Positions 6,781 through 10,508 of a DNA stretch of 10,508 bases are shown piece by piece. The first letter of the stretch is position 1, and the number at the start of each line of letters is the position of its first letter. The notes beneath the pieces are model-generated. The model saw only the letters and a list, made by a program, of their open reading frames with translations, searched no databases and was not told the DNA's origin. Location: the NCBI RefSeq assembly GCF_002432345.1, contig NZ_DJDT01000087.1:1-10508 (forward strand), written 5' to 3'. The DNA is from Pedobacter sp. UBA5917. Lineage in GTDB: Bacteria; Bacteroidota; Bacteroidia; Sphingobacteriales; Sphingobacteriaceae. The translations under genes were made by a program, and so were the position numbers.

Positions 6781-7440
6781 AAAACTTTTACATTTCCGAA
6801 AATCAAAACACAGGGAGCTTCAATTGAGCAATTTACGCCAGCGAACTGGACGTTAATCGACAAAGCTGAGGGCGACTTAAATAACGATGCTTTAGTTGAT
6901 TTAGCCATTGTTTTTGAATATAACAAAGCGGTTGACGAAACCCGCACTTACGGCGACAATAGCAGCGAAATTATTAAGGAAACACAAAAACCAAGGATAT
7001 TGGCAATCTTTTTTAAGGATAAATCAACAGGTGCTTACACATTATCAACCCAGAACAACGATTTTATCCTGCGCTCAGAAGAAGGTGGTAAACTGGGCGA
7101 TCCATTACAACAGATAGCAATTAAAGACCAGCAATTATACTTACGCTTTCAGGGCGGCTCAGAATGGCGCTGGGAACTGGGTTATACCTTTAAATTCGAA
7201 AATAAAGATTGGTTTTTAACAAGTGCAGTTAACCTGTATTACAACCAAAATAATGGCGATATGACGGAAAGGGTTTACGATTTTAAACGCCGCGAGCTTT
7301 TTACCACTTATGGCAACATGCATAACCGGGATATTGCCAACCAACGAACAAGTGAAGTTTTATTCTTCTCGCAGCTCAGAACGTTTAAAACATTTAAAAA
7401 ACCCTGGGCTTGGGAAATTATGCCTAATGTTTACTTGTAG
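6724..7440 (+). CDS. Secreted protein with a DxNxDxxxD loop, function unknown
   Basis: The 238-residue product starts with a clear Sec signal peptide: Lys2, a hydrophobic core at residues 3-17, and probable cleavage after Ala18 (GFA-QKT). There is no lipobox Cys at the cleavage point. Residues 50-63 (GDLNNDALVDLAIV) have the spacing D51-x-N53-x-D55-x3-D59 seen in calcium-binding FG-GAP/VCBS and EF-hand-like loops. The remainder is rich in aromatic residues and beta-type segments (LYLRFQGGSEWRWELGYTFKF, broken here at its natural turn), suggesting a single periplasmic or surface beta-rich domain. I recognise no named family; similar small exported proteins occur widely in Bacteroidota. It stands alone: divergent from the radical SAM gene and convergent with the flavoprotein gene. 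Confidence 0.8.
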   Translation: MKIFCFYFLMLSVQIGFAQKTFTFPKIKTQGASIEQFTPANWTLIDKAEGDLNNDALVDLAIVFEYNKAVDETRTYGDNSSEIIKETQKPRILAIFFKDKSTGAYTLSTQNNDFILRSEEGGKLGDPLQQIAIKDQQLYLRFQGGSEWRWELGYTFKFENKDWFLTSAVNLYYNQNNGDMTERVYDFKRRELFTTYGNMHNRDIANQRTSEVLFFSQLRTFKTFKKPWAWEIMPNVYL

Positions 7441-7450
7441 CGGAGCAAAC

Positions 7451-7572
7451 CTATCAGGTTTTTGAAACCTGCCCCCAAGAATCACAGTTTTGGGTTAAAT
7501 AAACCTGATAGAACGGAAAGCCCGAAACGAAGCATGAGTGAGGACTTGGAGGGATGGCAGGGCTGAACTCCC
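7451..7572 (+). other. Structured non-coding element with competing hairpins
   Basis: CTATCAGGTTT (7451-7461) is perfectly complementary to AAACCTGATAG (7501-7511), and its inner part CAGGTTT (7455-7461) is also perfectly complementary to AAACCTG (7465-7471). The two pairings exclude each other. Between the arms CCCAAGA (7474-7480) can pair with TTTTGGG (7488-7494). A G-rich segment follows in which AGCCC (7519-7523) can pair with GGGCT (7560-7564) and GGAG (7548-7551) with CTCC (7569-7572). No coding frame explains it. It could be a terminator plus mobile repeat, or a small structured RNA; orientation is uncertain. From about 7580 to 7690 I see only AT-rich sequence without structure. Confidence 0.5.
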
Positions 7573-7690
7573 CGATGAAAAACAGAACCATTCATTTTCA
7601 AAAAAAATTATTGACTACCTCAATCATTTAACAGCATTTAAGTGTCTATGTCTAGCGCTTTATTGACCAATTACGCATTTTAAACCTGCA

Positions 7691-7718
7691 TAGACCCTGA
7701 AATAAATTCAGGGTGACG
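7691..7718. repeat. REP-like hairpin, second intergenic copy
   Basis: ACCCTGAA (7694-7701), loop ATAAA, TTCAGGGT (7707-7714) form a perfect 8-bp stem. With flanks TAG before and GACG after, it repeats 4224-4251 with a different loop. It lies five bases after the flavoprotein stop codon, between convergent genes, as the first copy does, and may serve as its transcription end. Confidence 0.7.
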
Positions 7719-7722
7719 TATA

Positions 7723-8913
7723 TTACAAATTCTGCGCTATCACAAAACCGCTTGCCCATGCCCATTGAAAATTATAACCACCCAACCAGCCCGTTACATC
7801 TAAACATTCGCCACCAAAAAAAAGGTTTGGGATTTTTTTGCACTCCAGCGTTTTAGAAGAAATTTCATTAGTATCAATTCCACCACGCATTACCTCCGCT
7901 TTATCGTAACCTTTATCACCTGCAGGTTTAACTTTAAAATGGTGGATAGTTTGTTCGATTAAATCGATTTCTGCTTTTGTTAATGCGGCAACAGGTTTGT
8001 TTAACGGTAAAAACTTACCCAAAGCATCAGTAAACTTTTTGGTGTAAAAACGATTCAACAAGGTTGATAATAACGTTTTTCCATTGCTTTTACGTTCTTC
8101 ATCCAATAATGAAACCACATTTTGATGCGGCAACAAATTGAGGTTGATGACCTCACCCCTTCTCCAAAAAGAAGAAATCTGTAAAATAGCCGGACCGCTT
8201 AATCCCCAGTGGGTAAAAAGGATATTTTCTTCAAAAGAAATTTCATCATTACTTACTTCGCAAAAAACCGAATTTCCAGAAAGTTGTGCAAACCACTCTT
8301 CATCCTTTCCGGTAATGGTTAAAGGCACCAATGCCGGGGCGGTTTCTATGATTTTTAGATCATGTTTTCTGGCAAACCGCAAGGCAAAATCGGTGGCACC
8401 CATTTTAGGGATCGGTAAACCACCGGTAGCAATAACCAGTTTTTCGGAAGTTAAAATAACATTTTTGCCATTCTTTTCATAACTAACTTTAAAACCTTCA
8501 GGTAATATATCAATTGTTTTTACATCGGCATTACACCTGATCTCCTGACCAAAATCTTCGCAGATAGAAGTAAAAACCTGCACCACATCTTTTGCATTTT
8601 TATCATCAGGAAATAATTGGCCCAAAGTTTTTTCTTTGCCTTCAATGCCGTAAGTTTCAAAAAAACTTATCGTATCATCAACCGTCCATTGTGTAAAGGC
8701 CGATTTGATAAAATGCGGATTTGCGGATATAAACTGTTCAGCTGAAGCAAATTGATTGGTATAATTGCATCGGCCACCGCCAGAAATCAGGATTTTGGCA
8801 CCAGGTTTTTCGTTTTTTTCGAGCACAATTACTTTCTTACCCAGATAGCCTGCCTGCACCGCACACATCAATCCGCAAGCACCTGCACCAATAATTATTG
8901 CATCAGCATTCAT
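7723..8913 (-). CDS. BaiN/HI0933-family FAD-dependent oxidoreductase
   Basis: The 396-residue product is full length for the HI0933/YhiN flavoprotein family. The N-terminus carries the dinucleotide-binding motif AIIIGAGACGLMCA (residues ~5-18) and an acidic strand end (VIVLEKN), followed by the family signature ILISGGGRCNYTN. The C-terminus has FFGGECLDVTGWLGGYNFQWAW, the conserved second FAD-contact region. The ATG at 8913 was chosen over the TTG one codon upstream. Some databases name the family BaiN after a proposed bile-acid enzyme; for this organism that role should not be assumed, and the physiological substrate is unknown. The gene is divergent from purK, with start codons 54 bases apart and overlapping promoters. 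Confidence 0.9.
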   Translation of the reverse strand: MNADAIIIGAGACGLMCAVQAGYLGKKVIVLEKNEKPGAKILISGGGRCNYTNQFASAEQFISANPHFIKSAFTQWTVDDTISFFETYGIEGKEKTLGQLFPDDKNAKDVVQVFTSICEDFGQEIRCNADVKTIDILPEGFKVSYEKNGKNVILTSEKLVIATGGLPIPKMGATDFALRFARKHDLKIIETAPALVPLTITGKDEEWFAQLSGNSVFCEVSNDEISFEENILFTHWGLSGPAILQISSFWRRGEVINLNLLPHQNVVSLLDEERKSNGKTLLSTLLNRFYTKKFTDALGKFLPLNKPVAALTKAEIDLIEQTIHHFKVKPAGDKGYDKAEVMRGGIDTNEISSKTLECKKIPNLFFGGECLDVTGWLGGYNFQWAWASGFVIAQNL

Positions 8914-8932
8914 CAATAAAATTTATTATGGT

Positions 8933-8940
8933 TACTTTTG
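8933..8940 (+). promoter_or_regulatory. -7 box (TACTTTTG) for purK-purE
   Basis: TACTTTTG fits TAnnTTTG and lies 27 bases before the purK ATG, giving a leader of about 20 bases. A -33 TTG at the right distance is not evident. It overlaps a TTG codon at 8938 that would otherwise extend purK by ten residues, which argues against that longer start. Confidence 0.5.
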
Positions 8941-8942
8941 TG

Positions 8943-8950
8943 CAAAAATA
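8943..8950 (-). promoter_or_regulatory. -7 box (TATTTTTG) for the flavoprotein gene
   Basis: On the minus strand TATTTTTG (8950-8943) fits TAnnTTTG, and TTTTG at 8976-8972 supplies a -33 element 21 bases upstream, inside the first codons of purK. Transcription would start near 8937, about 24 bases before the ATG at 8913. It is the mirror image of the purK box, two bases away. Confidence 0.5.
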
Positions 8951-8967
8951 GCATTATTTTCAAGCGC

Positions 8968-10107
8968 ATGGCAAAACAGATTAGCGAATTAAAACTAGGT
9001 ATTTTAGGCGGCGGACAATTGGGCAGAATGCTCATTCAACAGGCAATTAACTACAATGTAACCACACTGGTTTTAGATCCCGATGCGGATGCTCCCTGCA
9101 AACATATCTCAAATTACTTCGAAAATGGCTCAATCACCGATTTTGATACCGTTTATAACTTCGGAAAGAAAGCAGATATTATTACCATCGAAATTGAAAA
9201 AGTAAATATCGATGCACTTGAACAACTCGAAAAAGAAGGCAAAAAAGTATTTCCACAATCGAGGGTGATCCGTTTAATCCAGGATAAAGGTGTACAAAAA
9301 CAGTTTTTTAAAGAAAATGATATTCCTACCTCTCCTTTCCAGATTGTAAATACAAAGGAAGATATGGTGAACAGTCCTTTCCATTTTCCATACATTTTAA
9401 AACTGAGAAAAGACGGTTATGATGGCAAAGGAGTAATGAAAATCAATAGTGCTGCCGATCTGGAAAAGGCTTTTGATGCGCCCTGCATTATCGAGAAACT
9501 GGTCGATTTTGAAAAGGAAGTGGCTGTAATTGTAGCACGTAATGCCAATGGAGATATGAAAACATTCCCAATGGTAGAGATGGAATTTAATCCGGAAGCC
9601 AATTTGGTTGAGTTTCTGATTTCTCCATCAACATTTGCTGAAAGTTTACAGCAAAAAGCAGAAAATATTGCGAAAAACATCGCTTCGGCAATGAACATCA
9701 CCGGGATTTTAGCGGTAGAAATGTTTGTGTGCAAAGATGGTGAGTTATTGGTTAACGAAGTAGCCCCACGCCCACATAACAGTGGCCACCAAACCATTGA
9801 AGGCAACTACGTTTCGCAGTTTGAGCAGCATTTACGTGCGATCTATAATTTGCCACTTGGCGATACCAGCAGCATTACCAATGCCATTATGATCAACCTG
9901 CTTGGCGAAAAAGGTTTTGAAGGTGTAGCCAAATACGAAAACCTCGAGAAAATATTATCTATTGATGGTGTTTATGTTCACCTATATGGTAAAAAATATA
10001 CCAAACCTTTCCGCAAAATGGGACATGTTACTATTGTAGATATCGACAGGGAAAAAGCAATTGAAAAAGCCCGTTATGTACAAAAAACATTAAAGGTAAT
10101 CGCATAG
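8968..10107 (+). CDS. purK: N5-carboxyaminoimidazole ribonucleotide synthase
   Basis: PurK joins bicarbonate to aminoimidazole ribonucleotide using ATP to give N5-CAIR, the sixth-step branch of de novo purine synthesis in bacteria. The 379-residue product has the N-terminal nucleotide-binding loop LGILGGGQLGRM (residues 10-21), the ATP-grasp segment ILKLRKDGYDGKGV, the EKLVDFEKEVAVIVAR strand pair, GILAVEMFV, and the hallmark NEVAPRPHNSGHQTIEG with metal and substrate contacts. The ATG at 8968 was preferred to an upstream TTG at 8938 because the latter lies in the -7 box and adds residues not seen in the family. purE follows after 58 bases on the same strand with no terminator, making a purKE operon. 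Confidence 0.97.
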   Translation: MAKQISELKLGILGGGQLGRMLIQQAINYNVTTLVLDPDADAPCKHISNYFENGSITDFDTVYNFGKKADIITIEIEKVNIDALEQLEKEGKKVFPQSRVIRLIQDKGVQKQFFKENDIPTSPFQIVNTKEDMVNSPFHFPYILKLRKDGYDGKGVMKINSAADLEKAFDAPCIIEKLVDFEKEVAVIVARNANGDMKTFPMVEMEFNPEANLVEFLISPSTFAESLQQKAENIAKNIASAMNITGILAVEMFVCKDGELLVNEVAPRPHNSGHQTIEGNYVSQFEQHLRAIYNLPLGDTSSITNAIMINLLGEKGFEGVAKYENLEKILSIDGVYVHLYGKKYTKPFRKMGHVTIVDIDREKAIEKARYVQKTLKVIA

Positions 10108-10165
10108 CATCTTTAGGTGTAATTAGAATTTAAATAGTCAAGAAAAATAGAAATACAAAATAGAT

Positions 10166-10508
10166 ATGAGTCAGGAAAATTCAGGTTCGGCATTGGTAGG
10201 AATTATTATGGGTAGCAAATCAGATCTGCCTGTGATGCAAGATGCTGCTGATGTATTAAAAGAATTTGGAATAGATTACGAAATAACGGTGGTTTCGGCA
10301 CACAGAACACCAGAGCGCATGTTCAATTATGCAAAGGAAGCACAGGGCCGCGGTTTAAAAGTAATTATTGCCGGTGCCGGTGGTGCTGCCCATTTACCAG
10401 GCATGGTGGCTTCGATCACAACTTTACCTGTAATAGGTGTTCCGGTTAAATCGTCTAACTCAATTGATGGTTGGGACAGTATTCTGTCCATTCTACAAAT
10501 GCCAAACG
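10166..10508 (+). CDS. purE: N5-CAIR mutase, 5' part (cut by right edge)
   Basis: The product converts N5-CAIR, made by PurK, into CAIR. The 114 residues present contain the class I PurE landmarks: GIIMGSKSDLPVM (12-24), SAHRTPERM with the catalytic-type His46, IIAGAGGAAHLPGMVAS, PVIGVPVKS and GWDSILSILQMPN at the edge. Presence of the PurK partner just upstream confirms the class I (mutase) type rather than the class II AIR carboxylase. The family is about 160-170 residues, so around 50 lie beyond the window. An A-rich leader precedes the ATG. Confidence 0.97.
   Translation, partial: MSQENSGSALVGIIMGSKSDLPVMQDAADVLKEFGIDYEITVVSAHRTPERMFNYAKEAQGRGLKVIIAGAGGAAHLPGMVASITTLPVIGVPVKSSNSIDGWDSILSILQMPN

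Noticed and set aside
7441..7580. tRNA or riboswitch
   Set aside because: No cloverleaf with the T-loop GTTCRA pattern, and no downstream gene in the right orientation for a cis switch.
8938..8967. Ten-residue N-terminal extension of PurK from a TTG start
   Set aside because: The TTG lies at the end of the predicted -7 box and the added residues are not part of the family; the ATG at 8968 fits.
9417..9806. 129-codon minus-strand frame inside purK
   Set aside because: It is antisense to the conserved ATP-grasp region of purK and is explained by codon bias of the real gene.

Overview
The window looks like chromosomal DNA of a Bacteroidota member, most likely a Sphingobacteriaceae species close to Pedobacter. 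The grounds are AT-rich sequence with A-rich leaders and no clear Shine-Dalgarno sites, matches to the Bacteroidota -7 promoter element TAnnTTTG before several genes, dispersed REP-like palindromes that give the peptide HTERSRSV when translated, and the kinds of protein families present. The genus is an inference from these traits, not from a database match.

Layout, left to right. (1) 1-2378 (+): the C-terminal ~790 residues of a large PD40/TolB-like beta-propeller plus amidohydrolase protein, cut by the left edge. (2) 2418-3015 (+): an overlapping two-gene toxin-antitoxin module of VapBC type with a PIN-domain RNase toxin, closed by an 11-bp hairpin that contains the toxin stop codon. (3) 3074-4137 (+): a cyclase-family (kynurenine formamidase-like) metal hydrolase, then a small three-helix membrane protein. 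(4) 4138-4301: convergent intergenic region filled by a ~98-bp REP-like element. (5) 4302-6539 (-): a B12-binding-type radical SAM protein whose reading frame carries a related REP core in frame. (6) 6540-6723: short gap with a possible small minus-strand coding remnant. (7) 6724-7440 (+): a secreted protein of unknown function with a DxNxDxxxD loop. (8) 7441-7722: convergent intergenic region holding a structured non-coding element with competing hairpins and another REP palindrome. (9) 7723-8913 (-): a BaiN/HI0933-family flavoprotein. (10) 8968 to the right edge (+): purK and the start of purE, the two-step CAIR branch of purine synthesis, divergent from the flavoprotein gene across 54 bp that holds two inverted, nearly touching -7 boxes.

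Only purK-purE and the toxin-antitoxin pair are clear functional units. The others look like independent accessory or housekeeping genes. I do not see a convincing new multi-gene system. The strongest unusual signals are non-coding: the REP family (including a copy absorbed into a protein), the alternative-hairpin element at 7451-7572, and the symmetric bidirectional promoter at 8933-8950.
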